A stretch of DNA of 64,000 nt from RUG11690 sp045616665. Its GTDB lineage: Bacteria > Bacteroidota > Bacteroidia > Bacteroidales > WCHB1-69. The notes under the pieces are model-generated. The model was not told the origin of the DNA. It did no database searches and saw nothing but the letters and a program-made list of their open reading frames with translations. Shown piece after piece: positions 43,474 through 51,542 of this stretch (position 1 is the first letter of the stretch; each line of letters starts with the position of its first letter). The position numbers and the translations under genes were made by a program. The stretch lies in contig JAZLHE010000044.1 of the NCBI GenBank assembly GCA_045616665.1, positions 1 to 64,000 of the forward strand. Reading direction: 5' to 3'.

Positions 43474-45078
43474 TTACTCCCACTCAATTGTTGCGGGTGG
43501 TTTGGAACTGATGTCGTAGCATACGCGGTTAACGCCTTTCACCTTGTTGATGATGTCGTTTGACACCTTGGCCATAAATTCGTAGGGCAGGTGAGCCCAG
43601 TCTGCGGTCATCGCATCGGTGCTGGTAACGGCACGCAGGGCAACGGCACGTTCGTAGGTGCGTTCGTCTCCCATCACGCCTACACTCTTGATGGGCAGCA
43701 AAATCACACCGGCTTGCCAGATCTGGTCGTACAACGAAACCTCAATTTCGCCATTGGTCATATTGGCGGGAACACCGGCAGCCAAAACCTTGCGGGCTTC
43801 TTCACCGCTCAACTTGATTTTCCAGTCGCGAAGACCCTGGATGAAAATATCGTCGGCATCTTGCAGTACGCGGACTTTCTCTCGGGTGATGTCGCCCAGA
43901 ATTCTTACGGCCAAGCCGGGACCTGGGAACGGATGCCGGGTGATGAGATGTTCAGGCATACCCAATTGGCGACCCACACGGCGAACTTCGTCCTTAAACA
44001 GCCATTTTAACGGCTCGCATAATTTCAAATTCATCTTTTCGGGAAGGCCTCCCACGTTGTGGTGGCTTTTGATGACCATGCCGGTGATGCTCAAACTCTC
44101 AATCCTGTCGGGATAGATAGTTCCTTGGGCCAACCACTTGGCATCGGTGATCTTTTGGGCTTCGGCATTGAAAACGTCGATGAAGCCAGCTCCGATGATT
44201 TTGCGCTTGCGTTCGGGATCGGTAACGCCTTCCAATTCCTTGAAGAATTTCTCGGAAGCGTCAACGCCAATGACATTGAGTCCGAGGCATTCGTAATCGC
44301 GCATCACGTTCTCAAATTCGTTTTTGCGCAACAGACCGTGATCGACGAAAATACAAGTCAGGTTCTTGCCGATGGCTTTGTTGAGCAGGACTGCGCAGAC
44401 GGATGAATCCACGCCGCCGCTCAAACCTAATATTACGCGGTCGTTGCCGATTTGAGCTTTGAGTTCTGCAACCGTGGTTTCCACGAAGGAGGCAGGACTC
44501 CAACTTTGATGTCCACCGCAAATATCTACCACGAAATTTTTCAGCAGCAGGCTTCCCTGTACGGAGTGGAAAACTTCGGGATGGAATTGCACACCCCATA
44601 CTTGTTCTCCGTCAAACTGGTAAGCGGCAAATTCCACCTTGTCGGTGGAGGCAATCTTGTGGCAGTTGGCAGGCAGTGCGGTAATGGTGTCGCCGTGGCT
44701 CATCCAAACTTGTGAATGGGCATTGAAACCCTTGAAAAGCGGATTGTCTTGTTCAAAATAGCTCAGGTTGGCACGACCGTATTCGCGGCTGCCGGCGGGT
44801 TCAACCTTGCCGCCGTTGGTGTGCGACATATATTGGGCTCCGTAGCAAATGCCTAAAATAGGATATCTGCCGCGAATCTTGGACAAGTCGATGTGAAACG
44901 CCTTTTCGTCATAAACGCTGAAAGGCGAACCGCTCAGAATCACGCCGATGATGTCGGGATCGTTTTCTGGAAATTTGTTGTAAGGAACGATTTCGCAGAA
45001 CATATCCAATTCGCGAACACGCCGTCCGATAAGCTGAGTGGTCTGTGAACCGAAGTCGAGAATGATGATTTTCTCCAT
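43474..45078 (-). CDS. guaA: GMP synthase (glutamine-hydrolysing)
   Basis: A 534-residue GMP synthase. Class I amidotransferase domain with ILDFGSQTTQLI at the start, the nucleophile Cys in GICYGAQYM and the HPE in VQFHPEVFHS; PP-loop ATPase domain with LSGGVDSSVCA; C-terminal dimerisation domain ending KPPATIEWE. It converts XMP to GMP. The ATG at 45078 begins at the conserved EKIIILDFGSQ, and a TAnnTTTG box (45116-45123, minus strand) lies 37 bases upstream, making an ATG at 45111 unlikely. Confidence 0.97.
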   Translation of the reverse strand: MEKIIILDFGSQTTQLIGRRVRELDMFCEIVPYNKFPENDPDIIGVILSGSPFSVYDEKAFHIDLSKIRGRYPILGICYGAQYMSHTNGGKVEPAGSREYGRANLSYFEQDNPLFKGFNAHSQVWMSHGDTITALPANCHKIASTDKVEFAAYQFDGEQVWGVQFHPEVFHSVQGSLLLKNFVVDICGGHQSWSPASFVETTVAELKAQIGNDRVILGLSGGVDSSVCAVLLNKAIGKNLTCIFVDHGLLRKNEFENVMRDYECLGLNVIGVDASEKFFKELEGVTDPERKRKIIGAGFIDVFNAEAQKITDAKWLAQGTIYPDRIESLSITGMVIKSHHNVGGLPEKMNLKLCEPLKWLFKDEVRRVGRQLGMPEHLITRHPFPGPGLAVRILGDITREKVRVLQDADDIFIQGLRDWKIKLSGEEARKVLAAGVPANMTNGEIEVSLYDQIWQAGVILLPIKSVGVMGDERTYERAVALRAVTSTDAMTADWAHLPYEFMAKVSNDIINKVKGVNRVCYDISSKPPATIEWE

Positions 45079-45115
45079 ATAGATTGTATTATAATTTATA
45101 CTAAATAACAAATTA

Positions 45116-45123
45116 CAAATATA
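45116..45123 (-). promoter_or_regulatory. -7 box of guaA
   Basis: TATATTTG on the minus strand matches TAnnTTTG, 37 bases before the guaA ATG at 45078. Confidence 0.5.
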
Positions 45124-45183
45124 CGGAATTTTTTTAGACTTGATATACTTTTGATTTTTTTTCGATAATTCCGAATCCGTATC

Positions 45184-45213
45184 TTGTCAATTGAAAAAAA
45201 AGTTGTATTTTTG
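45184..45213 (+). promoter_or_regulatory. Consensus promoter of tRNA-Leu
   Basis: TTG at 45184-45186, a 19-base spacer, then TATTTTTG at 45206-45213; the tRNA begins 14 bases later. Confidence 0.7.
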
Positions 45214-45226
45214 CACCCGCATTTAA

Positions 45227-45308
45227 GCCCGGGTGGCGGAATTGGTAGACGCGTACGTTTCAGGTGCGTATATCGCAAGATGTGCAGGTTCAAGTCCTGT
45301 TCCGGGCA
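45227..45308 (+). tRNA. tRNA-Leu (anticodon CAG)
   Basis: An 82-nt class II tRNA: acceptor stem GCCCGGG/TCCGGGC, D arm with GGCGGAATTGGTAGACGC, anticodon stem TACGT/GCGTA with loop TTCAGGT (anticodon CAG, leucine CUG), a variable arm TATCGCAAGATG, T arm GGTTCAAGTCC, discriminator A. CCA is not encoded. Confidence 0.95.
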
Positions 45309-45319
45309 CTTAAAAAAAA

Positions 45320-45352
45320 GAAGGATTCGCTGATGAATCCTTCTTCTTTTTT
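45320..45352 (+). terminator. Terminator of tRNA-Leu
   Basis: GAAGGATTC and GAATCCTTC form a 9-bp stem with loop GCTGAT, followed by TTCTTTTTT, 12 bases after the tRNA. Confidence 0.88.
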
Positions 45353-45386
45353 ACAAAAAAAAAAGCTGCCTCGAAAGACAGCTTTT
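45353..45386 (-). terminator. Terminator of the HU gene
   Basis: AAAAGCTG and CAGCTTTT pair around a short loop; on the minus strand the stem is followed by a long T run. It is 26 bases past the HU stop codon. Confidence 0.8.
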
Positions 45387-45411
45387 TCTTTTTTTGTTTA
45401 ATCTCTGCTTA

Positions 45412-45675
45412 TTAGAGAGCCATTTTTGAGCCAGCTTTGAATTTGGCAACTTTCTTTGCAGCGATCTTGATGGTCTTGCCAGTTTTTGGGTTGCGGCCTT
45501 TTCTTGCAGCACGTTGCATTGATGAGAATGTACCAAAACCAATCAAAGTAACTTTGTCACCTTTTTTCAAAGTGTCGATAGTGGTTTCCATCATAGCTTC
45601 TAATGCCTTGCCAGCGTCAACTTTTGTTAAACCAGCTTTTTCAGCCATAGCGTCGATTAATTCTGCTTTGTTCAT
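45412..45675 (-). CDS. hup: HU-family DNA-binding protein
   Basis: An 87-residue HU protein. It has the classic start NKAELIDAMAEKAGLTKVDA, the VTLIGFGTFS core, and the DNA-binding beta-arm RAARKGRNPKTGKTIKIAAKKV with the conserved NPxTG. It bends and compacts chromosomal DNA as a dimer. A near-perfect promoter (TTG at 45745-45747, 19-base spacer, TATTTTTG at 45718-45725, minus strand) lies upstream and a terminator downstream, so it is monocistronic. Confidence 0.97.
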   Translation of the reverse strand: MNKAELIDAMAEKAGLTKVDAGKALEAMMETTIDTLKKGDKVTLIGFGTFSSMQRAARKGRNPKTGKTIKIAAKKVAKFKAGSKMAL

Positions 45676-45717
45676 AGTCTAAAAATTTTTAGGGTTAGTG
45701 AATAATTAATTACACTG

Positions 45718-45747
45718 CAAAAATAGTTATTTTTAGATAAATAGCAA
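45718..45747 (-). promoter_or_regulatory. Consensus promoter of the HU gene
   Basis: On the minus strand TTG (45745-45747), a 19-base spacer and TATTTTTG (45718-45725), giving a leader of about 35 nt. Confidence 0.7.
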
Positions 45748-45806
45748 GTCTTTTTTGAAAAAAAACACTTAAAATCGCATTTTTTACATATATTTAACTA
45801 TTTTTC

Positions 45807-46277
45807 TTAGTTTTTGCGGATATTGCAGCTCCCGTGATTGCCCGAACAACCCGATTTATGGTGTCCACAGTGGTCGTGATCACAGCCGTCGCCGTGGGCG
45901 GCTTTCTTCTCAACTTGGCAGCAGGCGGGCAGTTTCGCTCTCGCGGCGGCATCGGCTTTGACATTGTCGGCGTTGTATCCTAATTTGCTAATCTGTTGAC
46001 GAAGTTGGTCGGGACTGGTTTTCTTGGAGTCGTAGGTGATCGTCATCTTTGATGTCTTGCTGTCGTATGAATAGTCCTTCACTCCTTTGAAAAATGGAAC
46101 GTTCTCCCTGAACAGGTTCTCGCATTTCTCGCAAACCCCGTTGGTCTGGATAACTACTTTCTGAATGGTCGTGGTCTGTGCCGACTTGCTTTGTACGTTG
46201 CCAGCTGTCTTTACATTTTGTGCACCAGCAGTCATTCCCATAATGACGGCTAAAACTAAAATTGCTAATTTTTTCAT
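45807..46277 (-). CDS. Secreted heavy-metal-associated (HMA) domain protein with His/Cys-rich tail
   Basis: A 156-residue protein with a Sec signal (VIMGMTAGAQ), an HMA-like ferredoxin fold (about residues 38-108) bearing the metal-binding CxxC in NGVCEKCEN, and a C-terminal tail very rich in Cys and His (CCQVEKK, HGDGCDHDHCGHHKSGC). This fits a periplasmic copper or zinc binding protein. It follows the TonB-dependent receptor gene by 43 bases in the same direction and is probably the last gene of a metal-related operon. The metal cannot be told from sequence. Confidence 0.82.
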   Translation of the reverse strand: MKKLAILVLAVIMGMTAGAQNVKTAGNVQSKSAQTTTIQKVVIQTNGVCEKCENLFRENVPFFKGVKDYSYDSKTSKMTITYDSKKTSPDQLRQQISKLGYNADNVKADAAARAKLPACCQVEKKAAHGDGCDHDHCGHHKSGCSGNHGSCNIRKN

Positions 46278-46320
46278 TTTTTTTGTTTTAAGTTGATATT
46301 GTTGTTTAATATTATATTGT

Positions 46321-48624
46321 TTATTTCATTGAATATCTAAATCCTATATAGCCCATAATGCCGGTAATGGGGCTGTGGATGATGGAGGCATCGAAATATT
46401 CTCCGTAGGGATTATCGGCGGAAATGATGGGGTTGGCTTGCTTTTGGTTCGCCAAATTCTCTCCTCCGATATAGAATTCCCACGATTTGTATTTCTTGGT
46501 GATTTGCGCATTCAGCATAAAGTAACCTTTCGATGGCGTCGGTTGGTATTCAACAGAATTCGAACTCATATCGGGCAGACGCATTTTGCTATGATACTGT
46601 AAACTCACGTTGAATTTCCACTTGTCGTACTTCGTGGCATAACTTAAACTGATAAGGGCTTTGTGGGGACTGGTGAGGGCCTTGTCTTGCAAAATGTGAT
46701 TGGTGGTCTGTTTTACCAGATTGTATCTATAGGCCAAGATGATTTCAAATCGCTGGATGGGATTCAGGATAAGTTCGGCTTGGGCTGAATGAGAATACGA
46801 CTTGTTGCCTTTGCCGTTGAAATTACCGTTGAGGTTATAGACGTGAATGCTGTGAATGTCCTGATCCATATCGATGATGGTCTGATTGATAAAATGAGTA
46901 TAATAGTAGTCTATGCTGAAAGTGGATTTGCCACCCGGCATATCAAAGCTTTGCACGAAACTAACCCCGGCGTTGTAGGCTTCCTCGGGAAGGAGGCCTT
47001 TGTTGAGGTCGGCCTTGTCGCCCTGGGCATCGTCAAAGACAAAGTCGCGGTTGCTGATAAGCAGGGATTGGTTTTCGGTGATGACATTGGAAACGCGATA
47101 GCCCTTGCCAGCCGAGAAACGGAAGGAACTGTTCTTGCTGGCTTGCCACTTGATGTGTAAGCGGGGCGTCCAAAAGAGCTTGTTGTAGGCAACATTGTAA
47201 TCCAAGCGAATGCCGGGCATCACCACGAGTTTGTCTTCAATAGAGTAGGAGTATTCGGCAAAAATACCCGGAACCAATTCGTTCCGTTTGATGTTCTGAC
47301 TTGCGGCGGCTTGGTCGGCAAGGAGTCTCGTGGATAAAAATTCGTTTACAAAATCCATCTGGAAACTTGCGCCTGCAGTGAGCTTGCTGCGCTCCAACGC
47401 ACCAAAACGGTTGGAATACAGTATGTTGGCGTATCCGCTGATTTGTCTTCCCTTGTAGGGACGGTCGCCAAATTGGGAAACGTTGTCGTGAAAGGTGAAT
47501 GACAGGATGGTACCGATGCTTTCGTGTTCGCCGGCCAATAAGAATCCGTTTTTCGTCGTAATATCCAATTTATTGGTCTTGATGCGCATACCCCAAAGTC
47601 CTTCAGATAGGGTTTCACCGATGCTTTTCTTCGGATCGAAGTGCATTTGTCCGCCTATGCGGTCTTCAAACAGGTAGCTAATCCAGGTCCTGCCTTCAAA
47701 TTTGCCGGGAACATCGTAATCCCAGCGGTTCATCAGGTTGATTTGGTAGTTTTGCGGAACATCCATAAATCCGTCCTTGTTCATATCGACCTTGGCAAAT
47801 TGTCCTTCGCCGTGGGCTAAAATCATAGAAGACGCGTGACCGGATTTGCCCACATTGAATCGGCTGTTGAGGTTGAATTCGCCTTTGCCCATCGTGTTGC
47901 CAAAAAGATTGACGAACAGTCGTTCACGGTTGGTTTCAGGCTTTTTGTATTCTACGTCAATCTGTCCCGAAATGGCTTCATAGCCGTTGGTGACGGAAGC
48001 AACGCCTTTGGATACGCTAATGCTTTCCATCCAGGTGCCGGGAACAAAACCCAAACCGAATTGGTTGGAAAGCAGACGCACGAAAGGTACGTTTTCCAGC
48101 AAGATCTGCGAATAGATGCCGGCTAAACCCAACATCGAAATTTGCTTGGCGCCTGTGACCGCGTCTGAATACTCCACGTCAACGGCTACCGTGCTTTCAA
48201 AGCTCTCTGCCAGGTTGCAGCAGGCAGCCTTGCGCAATCCTTGCGTCGTGATGACGGTGGTGAGAATCGGCTTGACGGAAACATACGAACCGTCGTGGGC
48301 ACTCACATTGACAGCGGCGAGGTTATGGGCGGAAGATAAGACAATGTTGAGTTCCTTTTGATCCTTGGGAACGTAAATGGTGTCGTTGTCGTAGGCTTGG
48401 TAAATCACTAATAACGTGTCGGTTTGGGAACTTCTGGCCAAAGTGAATTGTCCTTCGGCATTGGTGGTGGTACCTAAATCCGTGCCTTTCCACTGTAAAA
48501 TGGCCCCAATTATCAAACTCTCCTGCTGGTTGTCATCAATTTCCTTGACATAACCGGTAAGTTCCTGTGCCGAAATTTGGCATAGGGTAAAGATCAGGAG
48601 AAATATAATTGAAATTTTTTTCAT
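46321..48624 (-). CDS. TonB-dependent outer membrane receptor, probably metal-related
   Basis: A 767-residue receptor: signal peptide (LLIFTLCQISAQ), an N-terminal carboxypeptidase-regulatory-like domain (about residues 21-105, IGAILQWKGTDLGTTTNAEGQFTLA), a plug domain (about 110-220, containing SVSKGVASVTNGYEAISGQID) and a 22-strand-type barrel ending in an aromatic residue-rich IGFRYSMK. It imports a ligand with energy from TonB-ExbBD. The neighbours, a His/Cys-rich HMA protein and a HYC_CC_PP protein, suggest copper or another metal, but the ligand is unproven. Confidence 0.9.
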   Translation of the reverse strand: MKKISIIFLLIFTLCQISAQELTGYVKEIDDNQQESLIIGAILQWKGTDLGTTTNAEGQFTLARSSQTDTLLVIYQAYDNDTIYVPKDQKELNIVLSSAHNLAAVNVSAHDGSYVSVKPILTTVITTQGLRKAACCNLAESFESTVAVDVEYSDAVTGAKQISMLGLAGIYSQILLENVPFVRLLSNQFGLGFVPGTWMESISVSKGVASVTNGYEAISGQIDVEYKKPETNRERLFVNLFGNTMGKGEFNLNSRFNVGKSGHASSMILAHGEGQFAKVDMNKDGFMDVPQNYQINLMNRWDYDVPGKFEGRTWISYLFEDRIGGQMHFDPKKSIGETLSEGLWGMRIKTNKLDITTKNGFLLAGEHESIGTILSFTFHDNVSQFGDRPYKGRQISGYANILYSNRFGALERSKLTAGASFQMDFVNEFLSTRLLADQAAASQNIKRNELVPGIFAEYSYSIEDKLVVMPGIRLDYNVAYNKLFWTPRLHIKWQASKNSSFRFSAGKGYRVSNVITENQSLLISNRDFVFDDAQGDKADLNKGLLPEEAYNAGVSFVQSFDMPGGKSTFSIDYYYTHFINQTIIDMDQDIHSIHVYNLNGNFNGKGNKSYSHSAQAELILNPIQRFEIILAYRYNLVKQTTNHILQDKALTSPHKALISLSYATKYDKWKFNVSLQYHSKMRLPDMSSNSVEYQPTPSKGYFMLNAQITKKYKSWEFYIGGENLANQKQANPIISADNPYGEYFDASIIHSPITGIMGYIGFRYSMK

Positions 48625-48720
48625 CGCATTAATATATAATATTGACTATAATTGATATAAAATGTTTAATGGTTGTCATTTTTTTTATGATGATAACTCG
48701 GATAAAATCAATTTTATCAA

Positions 48721-49086
48721 TTAGATACGATGAACGGAAATAAAATTGAAAATGTTTTGGTTTTCTATAAGCAGTGGCGGCGGAAAATGGTCGCTATAAC
48801 GGATGATATTCGTAATATGGAGGGTTTGACAAAAGTCAATGAGTCCGATCGATGGGGTGAAAAGGCAAATGACAGCAGCGGAAGCCACCTGTTGGATGTC
48901 ACTGATATCGTAATTGTCGGTGATTTTGAAAAAATAGGTGTTCTCGTGACAATGTCTGTGATCGTTGGTGGCGTGATGATGAGCGTGGCAGCAGTGGTGA
49001 ACGGTGATGACCAATCCCGAGGAATAGACGAGAAATAATGTCATTATGAGTAGGGTGGTTACGCTCTTAAAAATCCACTGTTTCAT
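48721..49086 (-). CDS. HYC_CC_PP-type membrane-anchored protein
   Basis: A 121-residue protein with an N-terminal hydrophobic helix (FKSVTTLLIMTLFLVYSSGLVI), a His/Cys cluster (VHHCCHAHHHATNDHRHCHE) and a C-terminal SDHFPPPLLIEN, matching the HYC_CC_PP pattern common in Bacteroidota beside copper-type TonB receptors. Probably a periplasmic metal-binding or sensing protein. First gene of the leftward operon; a TAnnTTTG box (49107-49114, minus strand) lies 20 bases upstream. The gap to the receptor gene is 96 bases. A start two codons earlier (49092) is possible. Confidence 0.75.
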   Translation of the reverse strand: MKQWIFKSVTTLLIMTLFLVYSSGLVITVHHCCHAHHHATNDHRHCHENTYFFKITDNYDISDIQQVASAAVICLFTPSIGLIDFCQTLHITNIIRYSDHFPPPLLIENQNIFNFISVHRI

Positions 49087-49106
49087 ATTCATTGAAAATG
49101 ATGGGG

Positions 49107-49114
49107 CAAAGATA
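49107..49114 (-). promoter_or_regulatory. -7 box of the metal-related operon
   Basis: TATCTTTG on the minus strand matches TAnnTTTG, 20 bases before the HYC_CC_PP gene. Confidence 0.5.
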
Positions 49115-49199
49115 CGAAAAAAATGGGAAATGGAGATTATTTGTCCTATTACTAGTTGAATCTAAATCTATATACTCATCTATCCGAAGTGAAAATGTG

Positions 49200-49228
49200 T
49201 TGTCTTATAAGAATTTTTATTATTTTTG
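49200..49228 (+). promoter_or_regulatory. Promoter that fixes the start of the metalloprotease gene
   Basis: TTG at 49200-49202, an 18-base spacer and TATTTTTG at 49221-49228, 22 bases before the ATG at 49251. It lies inside a longer open frame starting at 49092. Confidence 0.65.
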
Positions 49229-49250
49229 TAAAAAAATAGATGTCGTGTCT

Positions 49251-51434
49251 ATGAAAAATATTGTATTAACGATTTTCCTGCTAATTCCTTTCTTGCTGTG
49301 GGCTCAGTACCGTAGTTGGGACGGGGTGCGTCTTTCACCTCAATCCAAAATCCATAGTCTTAATGTCTTTATTAATGTTATTTATGATGTAAATCCGGAT
49401 AAGAATGTTTTTGCCAATGAAGATTATTGGCCTCGCGTGGTTGATCCGTATCTTGCAGGTGTTAACAATACGGCTATTCCAAATTACCTGCTGGACTGGA
49501 TGGATTTAACCTATAATTCTAAGCGCTTGCACGGAACTTGCACGCGGATTTATGGGGAATCGTCGTTTGACAATCTTCAAGTCACGGGTGATTTTATCGT
49601 GGTCAACGTCCGGGAGAGTGCCGTTTTACAGAAAGGATTTTTTTCGGAGGCCAATGTGGTTAGGGCGGCTTTTGATATGATTAGTCGTGATGGTTTCCAT
49701 ACGGTGTATGGGGATGACAATATTGAGAATTTCGATGCCAATCACGATCATCGTTTGGATTATGTCAATGTGATGATTCGGAATATCACCCGTGCGTATG
49801 GTGGCGATAATCCGGGAAGTGGTGTGAGTGGTTGCGTGGGAACCTTGTCGATTAATGGGGAAAATTACTTGTGCGAAGCCGGTACCACGCAGTGTGTGGG
49901 CGATGGCGACTTCTTTGCCAATCCCAGCAGTATTGTAATTCACGAGATTTCGCACGCACTTTTTGGCGGCAATAATTTCCATACGTCAGGCGGCAATCAT
50001 CGTGGTTCTCGAGAAACGATGGCCTTTTTAAATATTCAAAGCGGTTATGGGTTGATGGGTGCAGCGGGCTCCGGTCTGGTGAGCTGCAACGGCTACGAAC
50101 GCTGGCGAATGCATTGGAAACATCCGCAATCTGTTGATTATATTGCGGCTTTGGATGCGCAAACTTCCGTTTCCGTGCCGTCGGACGTCTCGATGGATGA
50201 CGGGCCAGTGGCTTTTGTTTTGCGCGACTTCGTGACGTATGGGGATGCCATACGCATCAAATTGCCCTATAAGGATGCGGAGAGTTCTGAAAATCAATAT
50301 ATCTGGTTGGAAAATCATCAGGTGGGGAAAAACCGAAAGCTGGATTATTTGCAATTTTCCAATACCTATTCTTGTCGTCCTTGTGGTGCGCCTGGAATTT
50401 ATGCCTACTATCAGGTGGGTAGGGATGTTTTGGAAGGAGACTATAAGGAAGTTTGGGACAATAACAGTCGTGATAATTTGAAAGTCATTCCTGCCGAGGG
50501 CTATTATGATTACGAATTTGTTCCGGAAAGCCATAATCTGGAATGTGTGAGTTATCAAACACACGACTATGCCCTTCGTAGAGGGGATGCCAATGCCTTT
50601 TGCGGCGGACAAGACCAGGAAAGCCAATTTTTTCCGAAGGAAAACGACACCGTGTTGTATGTGAATCGTGAGATGGCAATGTGGCGAAAATTGATGGGGC
50701 GGCGTATCGACGACCATCTTCCTTCCTTAGGTGATGAGTTGGATGCTTTTGGCTCTTACGCGAAGATCAATATGGGGACGAATCCAAGTACTTGCAACAC
50801 TAAAACGTATCATAGCCAGAATGGTTCGGGAAACCCTGCTAAAATTATGGCCGCCAAGTCGGAAATGAATACGCGAACTACTTATTTGACCGGTTTGGGA
50901 ATCGAGATGATTCGACAAAAAAAGAATAATGTCCTGGTTAAGATTCGTTGGGATGATTATGAAATTGTCAATGATGGCCGCTGGACAGGAAGGATTGTCT
51001 TGAAGGATACTGCCATTTTGACGGCTTCCCATACGATTACCCTGGCGCAGAATCGGACGGTGAGTTTGCCGTATCGAAATCCGGAAACGGGTTTGTTTGC
51101 CGAAAGAACGCTGTGGGTTTGTGAGTCGGGTTCCTATTTTCGACAGGACAGTGCTTCCACTCTTTCGCTGACGGAGAATAGTTCTTTGCAATTGCAAGCG
51201 GGCAGCAGATTTGAACAAACGCCAACCGCTGCTTTGCATTTGCAGTCCAATTGTAAGGTGTTGGTTGAGGAAGGAGCAATATTTGTGGTAGAGGGCATTT
51301 TGGAAATTGAGGAAAATGCCGTCGTCGTGGTTCAGGGAACGTTGGTTTTGGGAGCTTCTTCGAAGTTGGTTGTGCATCCTGGCGCTCAATTGATTACGGA
51401 TGGGGGAGAGGTAAGAAAAATCGCGATCCCGTAA
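49251..51434 (+). CDS. Secreted zinc metalloprotease-like protein
   Basis: A 727-residue protein. Signal peptide (VLTIFLLIPFLLWAQ), then a protease-like domain with HEISH (His231, Glu232, His235) and a further His244 in HEISHALFGGNNFH, preceded by a calcium-site-like FDANHDHRLDYV. This resembles M6-type or metzincin-like enzymes but the spacing to the third His is not canonical. The C-terminal quarter (about residues 600-727) is a low-complexity beta-solenoid-like stretch (LTENSSLQLQAGSRFEQ ... VVVVQGTLVLGASSKLVVHPGAQ). It has no clear T9SS C-terminal domain. Start chosen from the promoter box; the longer frame from 49092 is rejected. A terminator follows. Confidence 0.78.
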   Translation: MKNIVLTIFLLIPFLLWAQYRSWDGVRLSPQSKIHSLNVFINVIYDVNPDKNVFANEDYWPRVVDPYLAGVNNTAIPNYLLDWMDLTYNSKRLHGTCTRIYGESSFDNLQVTGDFIVVNVRESAVLQKGFFSEANVVRAAFDMISRDGFHTVYGDDNIENFDANHDHRLDYVNVMIRNITRAYGGDNPGSGVSGCVGTLSINGENYLCEAGTTQCVGDGDFFANPSSIVIHEISHALFGGNNFHTSGGNHRGSRETMAFLNIQSGYGLMGAAGSGLVSCNGYERWRMHWKHPQSVDYIAALDAQTSVSVPSDVSMDDGPVAFVLRDFVTYGDAIRIKLPYKDAESSENQYIWLENHQVGKNRKLDYLQFSNTYSCRPCGAPGIYAYYQVGRDVLEGDYKEVWDNNSRDNLKVIPAEGYYDYEFVPESHNLECVSYQTHDYALRRGDANAFCGGQDQESQFFPKENDTVLYVNREMAMWRKLMGRRIDDHLPSLGDELDAFGSYAKINMGTNPSTCNTKTYHSQNGSGNPAKIMAAKSEMNTRTTYLTGLGIEMIRQKKNNVLVKIRWDDYEIVNDGRWTGRIVLKDTAILTASHTITLAQNRTVSLPYRNPETGLFAERTLWVCESGSYFRQDSASTLSLTENSSLQLQAGSRFEQTPTAALHLQSNCKVLVEEGAIFVVEGILEIEENAVVVVQGTLVLGASSKLVVHPGAQLITDGGEVRKIAIP

Positions 51435-51494
51435 TGCTATTGTGTTTTCGTTTTGATAGGATGACGTAAGAAAGTCGTATGTTTGCGTTTATAC

Positions 51495-51524
51495 AAAAAG
51501 GCTCCGGTTTTCCGGAGCCTTTTT
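51495..51524. terminator. Bidirectional terminator between the metalloprotease and hutH genes
   Basis: AAAAAGGCTCCGG and CCGGAGCCTTTTT form a perfect 13-base inverted repeat with A and T runs on both sides, between two convergent genes. Confidence 0.9.
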
Positions 51525-51542
51525 CAGAAATATCAATGTAAA

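Noticed and set aside
49092..49250. N-terminal extension of the metalloprotease
   Set aside because: It contains the promoter TTG/TATTTTTG, and the signal peptide begins only at 49251.
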